A DNA stretch of 64,000 bases. It comes from Streptomyces sp. CB02923 (lineage in GTDB: Bacteria > Actinomycetota > Actinomycetes > Streptomycetales > Streptomycetaceae). Below are positions 7,900 to 17,024 of this stretch, piece after piece. The number at the start of each line of letters is the position of its first letter. The stretch's first letter is position 1. The position numbers and the translations under genes were made by a program. Under the pieces are notes generated by a model. That model saw only the letters and a program-made list of their open reading frames with translations, was not told the origin of the DNA and did not search any database. The stretch lies in the NCBI RefSeq assembly GCF_001905005.1, contig NZ_LWKZ01000024.1:775299-839298 (forward strand), read 5' to 3'.

Positions 7900-9027
7900 A
7901 TGGTGAGAATTACTGATATATCGCTGAATTGGCTGGCTCCGGGAGTCCTGCTGCTCGTCGGCATCCTCTCCACCGTGTTCGTGCTCGTGCGCGGCAAGCG
8001 CACGGCCGACGCGGCGGCGAGTGGCGAAGACTCCTGGGAGCGCACCGAGGAACGCCGGCGCCGCAAGGAGGCCGTGTACGGCACCGCCTCGTACCTGCTG
8101 CTGTTCTGCTGCGCGGCGGTGGCGGCGGCCCTCTCCTTCCACGGGCTGGTCGGCTTCGGCGTGACCAACCTCAACCTCTCCGGAGGCTGGGAGTACCTGG
8201 TGCCCTTCGGGCTCGACGGCGCGGCGATGTTCTGCTCCGTGCTCGCCGTGCGCGAGGCCAGCCACGGTGACGCCGCGCTCGGCTCGCGGCTGCTCGTCTG
8301 GCTGTTCGCAGGAGCCGCCGCCTGGTTCAACTGGGTGCACGCGCCCAGGGGCTTCGGCCACGACGGCGCGCCCCAGTTCTTCGCCGGGATGTCCCTGTCG
8401 GCGGCGGTCCTCTTCGACCGGGCGCTCAAGCAGACCCGGCGGGCCGCCCTGCGCGAACAGGGTCTGGTGCCGCGCCCGTTGCCGCAGATCCGTGTCGTAC
8501 GGTGGCTGCGGGCCCCCCGGGAGACCTTCGGAGCCTGGTCGCTGATGCTGCTGGAAGGCGTACGGACCCTGGACGAGGCCGTCGAAGAGGTACGCGAGGA
8601 CCGGCGGCAGAAGGAGCAGAACCGTCACCGCAGGCGGGAGCGGGACAAGCTGGACCGGGCCCGTATCAAGGCCATCAACCGCCAGCACCGGCACTGGAGC
8701 CGCGGCCGCAGCGGACGGCAGCTGCCGCTGACGGCGGGCGCCCCGACGGCACACGGCTCCCCCGCCGCCGCGCAGCAGGCCGGCGCGGAACCTGCAATAT
8801 CCGGCGACCCGGAATCCCTGCCGCCCGGACCGCTGCCCGCGGGGTCCGACCCTCTGCATCCGGTCGGCTCCCGGCCGGCGCTGAAGGCCGTGCACGGCCC
8901 TGGCGCTGAGCCCGCGGGCGCGTACCAGCGGACCGTGGACCTGACCGCCGAGGACGACACCCAGGCGCTGCCCCGGCTGGACTCCCTGGAAGAGAAACTG
9001 GCCCAGATCGAAAAGCAGTTCGGCTGA
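7900..9027 (+). CDS. DUF2637 domain-containing membrane protein
   Basis: Integral membrane protein of 375 residues. Four hydrophobic segments occupy the first 180 residues (WLAPGVLLLVGILSTVFVLV; the LLLFCCAAVAAAL region; the LVPFGLDGAAMFCSVLAV region; the LLVWLFAGAAAWFNWVHA region). An Arg/Lys/Glu-rich coiled-coil-like stretch (about 215-265) and a Pro/Ala-rich tail follow. DUF2637 proteins are typical of Streptomyces, both in conjugative elements (Spd-like spread proteins) and as lone chromosomal genes. No replication, transfer or integration gene accompanies this one. An in-frame ATG at 7861 is an alternative; ATG 7900 is preferred because GGCAAGGGG precedes it and the hydrophobic domain begins just after. 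Confidence 0.85.
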   Translation: MVRITDISLNWLAPGVLLLVGILSTVFVLVRGKRTADAAASGEDSWERTEERRRRKEAVYGTASYLLLFCCAAVAAALSFHGLVGFGVTNLNLSGGWEYLVPFGLDGAAMFCSVLAVREASHGDAALGSRLLVWLFAGAAAWFNWVHAPRGFGHDGAPQFFAGMSLSAAVLFDRALKQTRRAALREQGLVPRPLPQIRVVRWLRAPRETFGAWSLMLLEGVRTLDEAVEEVREDRRQKEQNRHRRRERDKLDRARIKAINRQHRHWSRGRSGRQLPLTAGAPTAHGSPAAAQQAGAEPAISGDPESLPPGPLPAGSDPLHPVGSRPALKAVHGPGAEPAGAYQRTVDLTAEDDTQALPRLDSLEEKLAQIEKQFG

Positions 9028-9063
9028 CCCGCGGCGGACCGAGCCCGCACCCCCGGCCTATCG

Positions 9064-9522
9064 TCAGGCCGGTCCGCCGCCCAGCTCGAACCAGACGCAT
9101 TTGCCCACGCCGTGGGCTTTTACCCCCCACGCGTCCGCGAGGGAGTGCACCAGCATCAGCCCCCTCCCCGAGGTACCGTCCGTCGTCGGCGGGCGCAGTC
9201 TGGGCCGCCGCCCGACGAAGTCCCGTACCTCCACGCGCAGCCGGTCGGTGACCGTGGCGGTCACGACGGCGCCCCCGTTCGTGTGCACGAGGGCGTTGGT
9301 GACCAGTTCACTGATGAGCAGTTCCGCTATGTCGGCGTCTTCGGACTCCCCCCACTGGCGCAGCAGCTGACGCAGTTCGGCGCGTACGCCGGCCACCGCC
9401 GTCAGGTCGGCACGCCGCAGTGTGCGCTCCATCTTCCCCGGCAGCCGGGTCCCGTTGCGGACGCCACCGTTTCCGTCCACCGGTCCGGCTCTCTCCTCGC
9501 GCCGCACAGACTGACGCTTCAT
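9064..9522 (-). CDS. ATP-binding protein, RsbW/SpoIIAB-like anti-sigma factor kinase (HATPase_c)
   Basis: Single-domain GHKL ATPase of about 152 residues, the size of Streptomyces RsbW-like serine kinases that bind sigma factors or phosphorylate anti-anti-sigma proteins. The N-box is ISELVTNALVHT and the G-box region is TSGRGLMLVHSLADAWGV. The region before MERTLRRADLTAV is basic and poorly conserved, so the start is uncertain: ATG 9522 is given, ATG 9576 is possible, and the open frame runs still further. No partner anti-sigma antagonist or sigma gene is adjacent; the STAS protein at 23004 is the nearest candidate but is 13 kb away. Confidence 0.85.
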   Translation of the reverse strand: MKRQSVRREERAGPVDGNGGVRNGTRLPGKMERTLRRADLTAVAGVRAELRQLLRQWGESEDADIAELLISELVTNALVHTNGGAVVTATVTDRLRVEVRDFVGRRPRLRPPTTDGTSGRGLMLVHSLADAWGVKAHGVGKCVWFELGGGPA

Positions 9523-9810
9523 CCTCCCCGCCCCGAACGCTTTCCGTGCCGTAGCCTCGAACAGCTTCACGGTCATGCATGCCCACCGGACCCGGTGCCA
9601 TGCTTCGGCCCGCGAGACGGCGGGACAGCAGACCGCAGGCATGTGCCTGCGGCTCACCTCGGAGAACGTCCGCCCCGAGCCGGTCCGCGGCCGCGCCGCC
9701 GGAGCGGCCGGGGACGGCAGCGGGGACCGCCGCGGGGACGACGGCGGGGACGGCCGCGCCAAGGGTGACACCAGAGCGATCACCGGGTGGCACACAACCC
9801 GCCCTCCGAG

Positions 9811-9944
9811 TGGCACCACCATGGCACCATCACAGCATCACACCGCACCCGAAGCGGCGCCACGACACCCCGTTTCAGAGAAGAAACCCCAGCTCAAAGC
9901 AGGTGAGCGCCAAAAGTGCGCCACTCTGGCTCGCCATGGCGCCA
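9811..9944. promoter_or_regulatory. Repeated TGGCRCCA boxes upstream of the ribbon-helix-helix gene
   Basis: TGGCACCA occurs at 9811-9818 and 9822-9829 (11-bp phase) and TGGCGCCA, a perfect palindrome, at 9937-9944, just before the start of the following gene. Ribbon-helix-helix proteins commonly bind arrays of short repeats in their own promoters, so these are candidate autoregulatory sites. Confidence 0.4.
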
Positions 9945-9965
9945 TGCATGTGCCATGATGGCGTC

Positions 9966-10496
9966 ATGGACCTCACGCCCTACGTCGACAACCTCCGGCA
10001 GGAACTGGCCGTCGCCGCGGACGCGGGCGGCGACGACGCCCGCGCCCTCGCCGAGCGGCTCACCGCCCCCCTGGAGTCCGCCGCCCGCCTGACCCTCCTC
10101 AACGCGCTGTCCGCCGCCATGGGCGAGGTCACACGGGAGCTGGCGCCGGGCTCGGTCGACGTACGGCTGCGCGGTCTCGACCCGGAGTTCGTGGTGACGG
10201 CCCCGCCCGCCCCCGAACCGGTCCGGGAAGCGCGGGAACCGGCCCCGGAACCCGTCACGGCCACGCCGCCTCCGCCGCCCGGGGACGCCGACGACGGCGC
10301 CATGGCGCGCATCAACTTCCGCCTCCCCGCCCACCTCAAGGCCCGCGCCGAGGCCGTCGCGGCGGCGGAGGGCCTGTCGGTCAACGCCTGGCTGGTGCGG
10401 GCCGTGTCCACCGCCCTCGACGGCGGACAGCGCGCGAGCCCGCAGGGCCGCGGCAAGGACACGGGCGGCCGGAGCTTCACCGGCTGGGTCCGCTAG
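9966..10496 (+). CDS. HicB/Arc-like ribbon-helix-helix protein (antitoxin-type DNA-binding protein)
   Basis: Protein of 176 residues. The N-terminal helical half (MDLTPYVDNLRQELAVAAD onward) is followed by a Pro-rich linker (about residues 80-105). A C-terminal ribbon-helix-helix motif lies at about 115-150: INFRLPAHLKARAEAVAAAE then LSVNAWLVRAVSTAL, as in Arc/MetJ and HicB antitoxins. No HicA-like toxin is beside it, so it is probably a stand-alone regulator rather than half of a toxin-antitoxin pair. ATG 9966 is chosen because it begins the conserved domain; the open frame extends to 9579 without similarity. It is followed by the DUF4097 cassette in the same direction. Confidence 0.8.
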   Translation: MDLTPYVDNLRQELAVAADAGGDDARALAERLTAPLESAARLTLLNALSAAMGEVTRELAPGSVDVRLRGLDPEFVVTAPPAPEPVREAREPAPEPVTATPPPPPGDADDGAMARINFRLPAHLKARAEAVAAAEGLSVNAWLVRAVSTALDGGQRASPQGRGKDTGGRSFTGWVR

Positions 10497-10605
10497 CCCC
10501 CCGCCCCACCCCACTTTCACCGGCGGATCGCCGATCCCGCCGACGTCACCCTTCACCCGCCTCACCAGCGGGTTCACCCACTTGAGCCAAGAGGACGGGA
10601 CAGCC

Positions 10606-11496
10606 ATGCCTACGTTCGAAACGCCCGAACCGATCATCGCCACCCTTGAGCTGGACTGCGGCACCGCCCGCATCACCGCGGGCAAGCGCACCGACACGGT
10701 CGTGGAGGTGCTGCCGCGCAACGCGTCCGACGACAAGGACGTACACGCCGTGCAGCAGACCGAGGTCACCTGCTCGGGCGGCCGCCTCACGGTCAGGACG
10801 CCGAAGAAGCGGTCCCTGTTCGGCAAGCCGGGCGCCATCGAGGTGAGCGTCGAACTGCCCGCCGGTTCCGAGGTCCGGGCCACCACCGGCATGGGCGGCC
10901 TCTCCTGCGAAGGCCGTCTCGGGTACGTCACGCTCAAGACCTCGCTCGGCGACGTCCAGGCCGACGAGGTGGCCGGCGGCGACCTCAGGACCGCCACCGG
11001 GGACATCCGCCTGGACCGCTCCACCGGGGACATCGAGGTCGTCGGCTCGGGGCGGATCGAGATCGGCACCGTCACCGGCACGGCGACCGTCAAGAACAGC
11101 AACGGCGCGACCGAGATCAACGAGGTCTCCGGCGACCTCTCGGCCAGTGCCGCCAACGGCGACATCTCCGTCGGCACCGCGCACGGCAACGTCGGCGCCA
11201 AGTGCGCCAACGGCCGTATCGATGTCGGCGTCGCCCACGCCGGGGTCGACGCGATGTCCTCCACCGGCGGCATCCGCGTCGGCGACGTCGCCCGCGGCCG
11301 CATCGACCTGCGTACCTCCGTCGGCGACCTCGAAGTCGGCATCCACGAGGGCACCGCGGCCTGGCTCGACCTGCACCCCAAGTTCGGCACGGTACGCAAC
11401 TCGCTCGGCGCCGCCGACGGCCCCGCGGACTCCGACGAGACCGTCGAGGTGCACGCCCGGACCGCCACCGGCGATGTCATCATCCGCCGCGCCTGA
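10606..11496 (+). CDS. DUF4097 beta-strand repeat protein
   Basis: Protein of 296 residues built of short beta-strand repeats, a right-handed beta-helix-like pattern of the DUF4097/DUF4098 family. The repeats are visible as recurring TGDI, NGDI and NGRI motifs (ATGDIRLDRSTGDIEV, AANGDISVG, CANGRIDVG) between residues about 120 and 285. There is no signal peptide or membrane segment, so it is probably cytoplasmic or associated with the ABC exporter encoded next. GAGGACGGG precedes ATG 10606. DUF4097 genes are repeatedly found beside DrrA/DrrB-type exporters in Streptomyces; the molecular role is not established. Confidence 0.85.
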   Translation: MPTFETPEPIIATLELDCGTARITAGKRTDTVVEVLPRNASDDKDVHAVQQTEVTCSGGRLTVRTPKKRSLFGKPGAIEVSVELPAGSEVRATTGMGGLSCEGRLGYVTLKTSLGDVQADEVAGGDLRTATGDIRLDRSTGDIEVVGSGRIEIGTVTGTATVKNSNGATEINEVSGDLSASAANGDISVGTAHGNVGAKCANGRIDVGVAHAGVDAMSSTGGIRVGDVARGRIDLRTSVGDLEVGIHEGTAAWLDLHPKFGTVRNSLGAADGPADSDETVEVHARTATGDVIIRRA

Positions 11497-11539
11497 CCAG
11501 GCGTACCCCAGCCCTTCATCCGTGAAAGGAAAACGCGGC

Positions 11540-12543
<1,004 letters not shown>

Positions 12544-12544
<1 letters not shown>

Positions 12545-13335
12545 TGGCCGCCCTGTCCTACGCCGCCAGAGACTCCAGGACGATGCTGCGGCGCAACCTC
12601 AAGAAGGCCCTGCGCTATCCGTCCTTGACGCTCTCTGTCGTCATCATGCCCATCGTGATGCTGCTGCTGTTCAACTACGTCTTCGGCAGCGCGCTGGGCA
12701 CCGGCATCAGCGGCCTGCCCGCCGGCAACGGCGCGTACATCGACTACCTCGCGCCCGGCATCATCCTGATGGCCGCCACGTCCGGCGCCCTGACCACCGC
12801 GATCAGCGTCTGCGTCGACAAGACCGAAGGCATCGTCAACCGCTTCCGTACGATGCCGATCTCCCGGGCCTCGTTCCTGACCGGCCATGTCGTCGGCAGT
12901 GTGATCCAGACGATGACCAGCATCGCGCTCGTCACCGGCGTCGCGCTCCTCATGGGCTTCCGGCCCGACGCCACGCCCGTCGAATGGCTCGCCGCCATCG
13001 GCCTGCTCGCCTTCCTCACCCTGGCGCTGACCTGGCTCTGCGCCGGTATCGGACTGGTCGCCAAGAGCGTCGAGACGGCGAGCAACATCCCGATGCCGCT
13101 GACGTTCCTGCCGTTCCTCGGCAGCGCCATCGTGCCGACCGACTCGATGCCCGCCGGCCTGCGCTGGTTCGCCGAGTACCAACCGTTCACCCCGGTCATC
13201 GAGACCCTGCGCGGCCTGTGGCTCGGCACCGGGATCGGCTCCAGCGCGGTCCTCGCGCTCGCCTGGTGCGTGGGCCTCAGCCTGGTCGGCTACCTGTGGG
13301 CGCGCCGCACCTTCAAGGCCGGGTCCAAGCGGTAA
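12544..13335 (+). CDS. DrrB-like ABC-2 type transporter permease
   Basis: Membrane subunit (263 residues) of the exporter encoded with the preceding ATPase. Six hydrophobic segments are visible: about residues 27-47 (LTLSVVIMPIVMLLLFNYVF), 72-95, 115-140, 148-170, 178-195 and 230-252. The family motif PLTFLPFLGSAIVP occurs near residue 185, followed by the conserved F-x-P-F-TPVIE region (YQPFTPVIETLRGLW). It ends ARRTFKAGSKR, a positive-inside tail. The start overlaps the ATPase stop. Confidence 0.92.
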
Positions 13336-13416
13336 CCGCCGTCCCCTTCACACCACTTCACCCATGTGCACCTCACACGCCTCACCCACCTCACCCGAAG
13401 ACCACAGGAGGACCCG

Positions 13417-14673
13417 ATGTCGCACGACCAGACGGCCGCCGACACCACCGCCGCCGCCCTTACCGCCGAAGACCTGCCCACCCTGCCCACCGACCGGCGT
13501 ACCGGCTGCCCCTTCGACCCGCCCGCCGACCTCACCGCGCTGAGCGACCAGCCGCTGCGCCGCCTGCGCTACGTCGGCGGACACGAAGGCTGGCTGGCCA
13601 CCGGGCACGCCGCGGCCCGCATGGTCCTGTCCGACCCCCGGTTCAGCGCGCGCTACGAACTCCTGCACGTGCCGATGCCGATAGTGGGCATGGAGGAGAC
13701 GGCAGAACTGCCGGCGGCGACGACCGGCGACTTCCTCGGTCTCGACGCCCCCGGGCACACCCGCTTCAGGCGGCTGCTCACCGGCAGGTTCACGGTCCGC
13801 AGGATGCGTCAACTCAGCGAACGCGTAGCGGAGTTCACGACTGAATGCCTGGACGCCATGGAGCAGGCCGGACCCACCGTCGACCTGGTGGAGGCGTTCG
13901 CGCGGCCGGTGCCCGCGCTCGTCATCTGCGAAATGCTCGGCGTGCCCTACGCCGACCGGGACCGCTTCCAGGAACACGTGGCGACCTTCTTCGACCAGTC
14001 CGCCGACTTGGAGGTCAGGAGTGAGGCGTTCACGGCCGTCCACCGTTTCATCAGCGAACTCGTGGCCGCCAAGCGCGCCGAACCCACCGACGACCTGCTC
14101 AGCGATCTGACCGCCTCCGACCTCACGGAGGAGGAGCTGATCGGGGTCGGCGGAGTACTCCTGGCCGCCGGACTCGACACCACCGCGAACATGCTCGGCC
14201 TCGGCACCTTCGCCCTGCTGAGCAACCCCGGCCAGCTGGCCGCCCTGCGCGCCGACCCGGGCCTCGCCGAGCAGACCGTCGAGGAACTGCTGCGCTACCT
14301 CAGCGTGGCCGACCCCATCCTGCGCGCCGCTCTCGAAGACGTCGAGATCGAAGGTCAGATGATCAAGGCCGGTGAGACGGTGACCGTGTCCGTCCAGGCC
14401 GCCAACCGCGACGCGCACAAGTTCCCCGACCCCGACCGGCTCGACATCCACCGCAAGGCCACCGGCCACCTCGCCTTCGGCCACGGCCCCCACCAGTGTC
14501 TGGGCCAGCAGCTCGCCCGCGTCGAGATGACCGTCGCGTTCCCGGCGCTGCTCGCCCGCTTCCCCACCCTGCGTCTCGCGGTGCCGCCGCAGGAAGTGCC
14601 GCTGCGCGACCGGGCCAACATCTACGGCGTGATCAGCCTGCCCGTCACCTGGGACCAGGAGCAGCCCTCATGA
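13417..14673 (+). CDS. Cytochrome P450
   Basis: Soluble bacterial class I P450 (418 residues, normal length) that would hydroxylate or otherwise oxidise a small substrate using electrons from the ferredoxin encoded just downstream. The heme-binding loop FGHGPHQCLGQ has its Cys ligand at residue 361. The I-helix oxygen-activation motif is AGLDTT (about 251) and the K-helix ExxR is EELLRY. GGAGG is 6 nt before ATG 13417, and the stop overlaps the ferredoxin start (ATGA). Position after the DrrAB-like exporter hints at a small biosynthetic or resistance cassette, but no scaffold-building enzyme is nearby. Confidence 0.94.
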   Translation: MSHDQTAADTTAAALTAEDLPTLPTDRRTGCPFDPPADLTALSDQPLRRLRYVGGHEGWLATGHAAARMVLSDPRFSARYELLHVPMPIVGMEETAELPAATTGDFLGLDAPGHTRFRRLLTGRFTVRRMRQLSERVAEFTTECLDAMEQAGPTVDLVEAFARPVPALVICEMLGVPYADRDRFQEHVATFFDQSADLEVRSEAFTAVHRFISELVAAKRAEPTDDLLSDLTASDLTEEELIGVGGVLLAAGLDTTANMLGLGTFALLSNPGQLAALRADPGLAEQTVEELLRYLSVADPILRAALEDVEIEGQMIKAGETVTVSVQAANRDAHKFPDPDRLDIHRKATGHLAFGHGPHQCLGQQLARVEMTVAFPALLARFPTLRLAVPPQEVPLRDRANIYGVISLPVTWDQEQPS

Positions 14674-15014
14674 ACGGCCTTCCCACAGGCTCCCCGGACC
14701 GGAGGCGCCCCGTGGAGTCACCGGACCGGAGGCACTCCGTGGAGTCACCGGACCGGGGACACCCCGTCGAGCCGCAGGCCTGGGGACACTCCGTGGAGCC
14801 CCTGCGCCTCGGAGTGGACCGTGACCGCTGCGTCGGAGCCGGCATGTGCGCCCTGAAGGCGCCCGCGGTCTTCGACCAGGACGAGGAAGAGGGCCTGGTG
14901 GTGCTGCGGCAGCCCGTGCCGGCCCCCGAACACCGGGCCGCCGCCCGGATGGCCGCCGGCCTCTGCCCGGCCGGAGCCATCGCCCTCGACTCCCCGGACC
15001 CCGCGGGCTCGTAG
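14670..15014 (+). CDS. [3Fe-4S]-type ferredoxin, P450 redox partner, with repeat extension
   Basis: Electron donor for the overlapping P450. The ferredoxin proper is the last 65 or so residues: CVGAGMCALKAP gives the first two Cys ligands and LCPAGAI the last one, the C-x5-C-x(n)-CP pattern of actinobacterial single-cluster ferredoxins, in which the fourth Cys is lost. The first 43 residues are unusual, consisting of four 9-residue repeats (SPDRRRPVE and variants) from a 27-bp DNA repeat. ATG 14670 overlaps the P450 stop. Initiation at a GTG within the repeats, for example 14793, would give a normal-sized ferredoxin, so the true start is uncertain. Confidence 0.85.
   Translation: MNGLPTGSPDRRRPVESPDRRHSVESPDRGHPVEPQAWGHSVEPLRLGVDRDRCVGAGMCALKAPAVFDQDEEEGLVVLRQPVPAPEHRAAARMAAGLCPAGAIALDSPDPAGS
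14691..14798 (+). repeat. Four 27-bp tandem repeats in the ferredoxin gene
   Basis: Four consecutive 27-bp units, each ending in CGTGGAG or CGTCGAG, encode the N-terminal extension of the ferredoxin. Units two and three are nearly identical; the fourth is more diverged. Confidence 0.85.
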
Positions 15015-15155
15015 AGACCGTGGCACTTCCCGGACCGAGATCCCCGCACCGCGCGCCGGTGGGGGGGCTCTCGCGTGTGCGGAGTCATCCACCACGCCGC
15101 CCCGGCTCTAAGCCCCGGCACCAGCTCCAGACCCGGCTCCCGTCCGACGCCCGGT

Positions 15156-16898
15156 TCAGGGACGCGGGATGTTGCGGAGGTTGGAGCGGGCCATCTGGAG
15201 CATCCGGCCGACCCCGCCGTCCAGCACGATCTTGCCGGCCGAGAGCGCGAAGCCCTGGACCATGTCCTTGCTGATCTTCGGCGGCATGGACAGCGCGTTG
15301 GGGTCGGTGACGATGTCGACCAGGGCCGGGCCCTTGTGTTTGAAGGCGTCGCGCAGCGCGCCGCGCAGTTCCTTGGGCTTCTCCACCCGTACGCCGTGCG
15401 CCCCGGCCGCCCGCGCGATGGCGGCGAAGTCCGGGTTGTGGTTGCCGGTCCCGTACGCGGGCAGGCCGGCGACCATCATCTCCAGTTCGACCATGCCGAG
15501 CGAGGAGTTGTTGAAGAGCACGACCTTCACCGGCAGGTCGTGCTGGACGAGGGTGAGGAAGTCGCCCATCAGCATGGTGAAGCCGCCGTCGCCGGACATC
15601 GAGACGACCTGGCGGCGGCGGTCGGTGAACTGCGCGCCGATCGCCTGCGGCAGGGCGTTGGCCATCGATCCGTGGGTGAAGGAACCGATCACGCGGCGGC
15701 GTCCGTTGGGACTGATGTAGCGCGCCGCCCATACATTGCACATCCCCGTGTCAATAGTGAAGACGGCGTCGTCCGCCGCCTCCTCGTCCAGCACGGACGC
15801 GACGTATTCGGGGTGGATCGGCGTGTGCTTGTCGACCTTGCGCGTGTAGGCCTTGACGACGCCTTCCAGCGCGTCGGCGTGCTTCTTGAGCATCCGGTCG
15901 AGGAACTTGCGGCTCTTCTTGGGGGTGACGCGCGGGTTGAGGCAGCGCAGTGTCTCGCGTACGTCGCCCCAGACGGCGAGGTCCAGCTTGGACCGGCGGC
16001 CCAGCCGCTCCGGGCGCACGTCGACCTGCACGATCTTGACGTTGTCCGGCAGGAAGGCGTTGTACGGGAAGTCCGTGCCGAGCAGGATCAGCAGGTCGCA
16101 CTCGTGGGTGGCCTCGTAGGCCGCGCCGTAGCCGAGCAGGCCGCTCATGCCGACGTCGTACGGGTTGTCGTACTGGATCCACTCCTTGCCGCGCAGCGCG
16201 TGGCCCACCGGGGCCTTGAGGCGCTCGGCGAACTCCATCACCTCGGCGTGCGCCCCCGCCGTGCCGCTGCCGCAGAAGAGCGTGACCTTGCCCGCGTCCT
16301 CGATCATCCGGACCAACTGGTCGATCTCCGCGTCACCGGGGCGCACGGAGGGGCGCGAGGTGACCAGCGCGGTCTCGATGGAGCGCTCGGGCGCCTCCTG
16401 GTCGGCGATGTCGCCGGGCAGCGAGACGACCGCGACGCCGCTGAGCCCGATGGCGTTCTGGACGGCGGTCTGCAGCACCCGCGGCATCTGGTCGCGGCTG
16501 GAGATCATCTCGCTGTAGTGGCTGCACTCGGTGAACAGCCGGTCCGGGTGGGTCTCCTGGAAGAAGCCGGTGCCGATCTCGCTGGAGGGGATGTGGGAGG
16601 CGAGCGCGAGCACCGGGGCCATCGAGCGGTGGGCGTCGAAGAGGCCGTTGATCAGGTGCAGGTTGCCGGGGCCGCAGGAGCCGGCGCAGGCCGTCAGCCG
16701 GCCGGTGATCTGGGCCTCGGCACCCGCAGCGAAGGCGGCGACCTCTTCGTGGCGGACCTGGATCCAGTCGATCGCGGCGTTGCGGCGGATGGCGTCGACG
16801 ACGGGGTTGAGGCTGTCACCGACGACCCCGTAGAGCCGCTGCACACCCGCGCGCACCAGAATGTCGACGAACTGCCCGGCCACGGTCTGTTTCGCCAT
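15156..16898 (-). CDS. poxB: PoxB-like thiamine pyrophosphate-dependent pyruvate dehydrogenase/oxidase
   Basis: Peripheral enzyme of 580 residues in the pyruvate dehydrogenase (quinone) group, which decarboxylates pyruvate to acetate and passes electrons via FAD to the quinone pool. The N-terminal TPP pyrimidine domain has the catalytic Glu in RHEEVAAF (about residue 49). A central FAD-type domain follows, then the C-terminal TPP-binding motif GDGGF with KVVLFNN about 30 residues later. GGAGGAG 10 nt upstream supports ATG 16898. It ends convergently with the ferredoxin gene. A second TPP enzyme of the same superfamily lies at 28466. Lipid-binding activation as in E. coli PoxB cannot be judged here. 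Confidence 0.88.
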   Translation of the reverse strand: MAKQTVAGQFVDILVRAGVQRLYGVVGDSLNPVVDAIRRNAAIDWIQVRHEEVAAFAAGAEAQITGRLTACAGSCGPGNLHLINGLFDAHRSMAPVLALASHIPSSEIGTGFFQETHPDRLFTECSHYSEMISSRDQMPRVLQTAVQNAIGLSGVAVVSLPGDIADQEAPERSIETALVTSRPSVRPGDAEIDQLVRMIEDAGKVTLFCGSGTAGAHAEVMEFAERLKAPVGHALRGKEWIQYDNPYDVGMSGLLGYGAAYEATHECDLLILLGTDFPYNAFLPDNVKIVQVDVRPERLGRRSKLDLAVWGDVRETLRCLNPRVTPKKSRKFLDRMLKKHADALEGVVKAYTRKVDKHTPIHPEYVASVLDEEAADDAVFTIDTGMCNVWAARYISPNGRRRVIGSFTHGSMANALPQAIGAQFTDRRRQVVSMSGDGGFTMLMGDFLTLVQHDLPVKVVLFNNSSLGMVELEMMVAGLPAYGTGNHNPDFAAIARAAGAHGVRVEKPKELRGALRDAFKHKGPALVDIVTDPNALSMPPKISKDMVQGFALSAGKIVLDGGVGRMLQMARSNLRNIPRP

Positions 16899-17024
16899 GT
16901 CGCTGTCGCTCCTCCGGTGCTGGACCGCGCGGCAGGCGAACGCCCGACAATGGCCCGTTTTGTGGCATTCCTTCGGTTCTACCACTCCACCGGGCGCCTG
17001 TCCGGCCGGACTACGCCTGCCGCG

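Noticed and set aside
7900..9027. DUF2637 gene as evidence of an integrative conjugative element
   Set aside because: No integrase, replication initiator, FtsK-like transfer gene or tRNA attachment site is visible in the neighbourhood.
9966..10496. HicAB toxin-antitoxin system
   Set aside because: Only a ribbon-helix-helix protein is found; no HicA-type double-stranded RNA-binding toxin ORF is adjacent on either strand.
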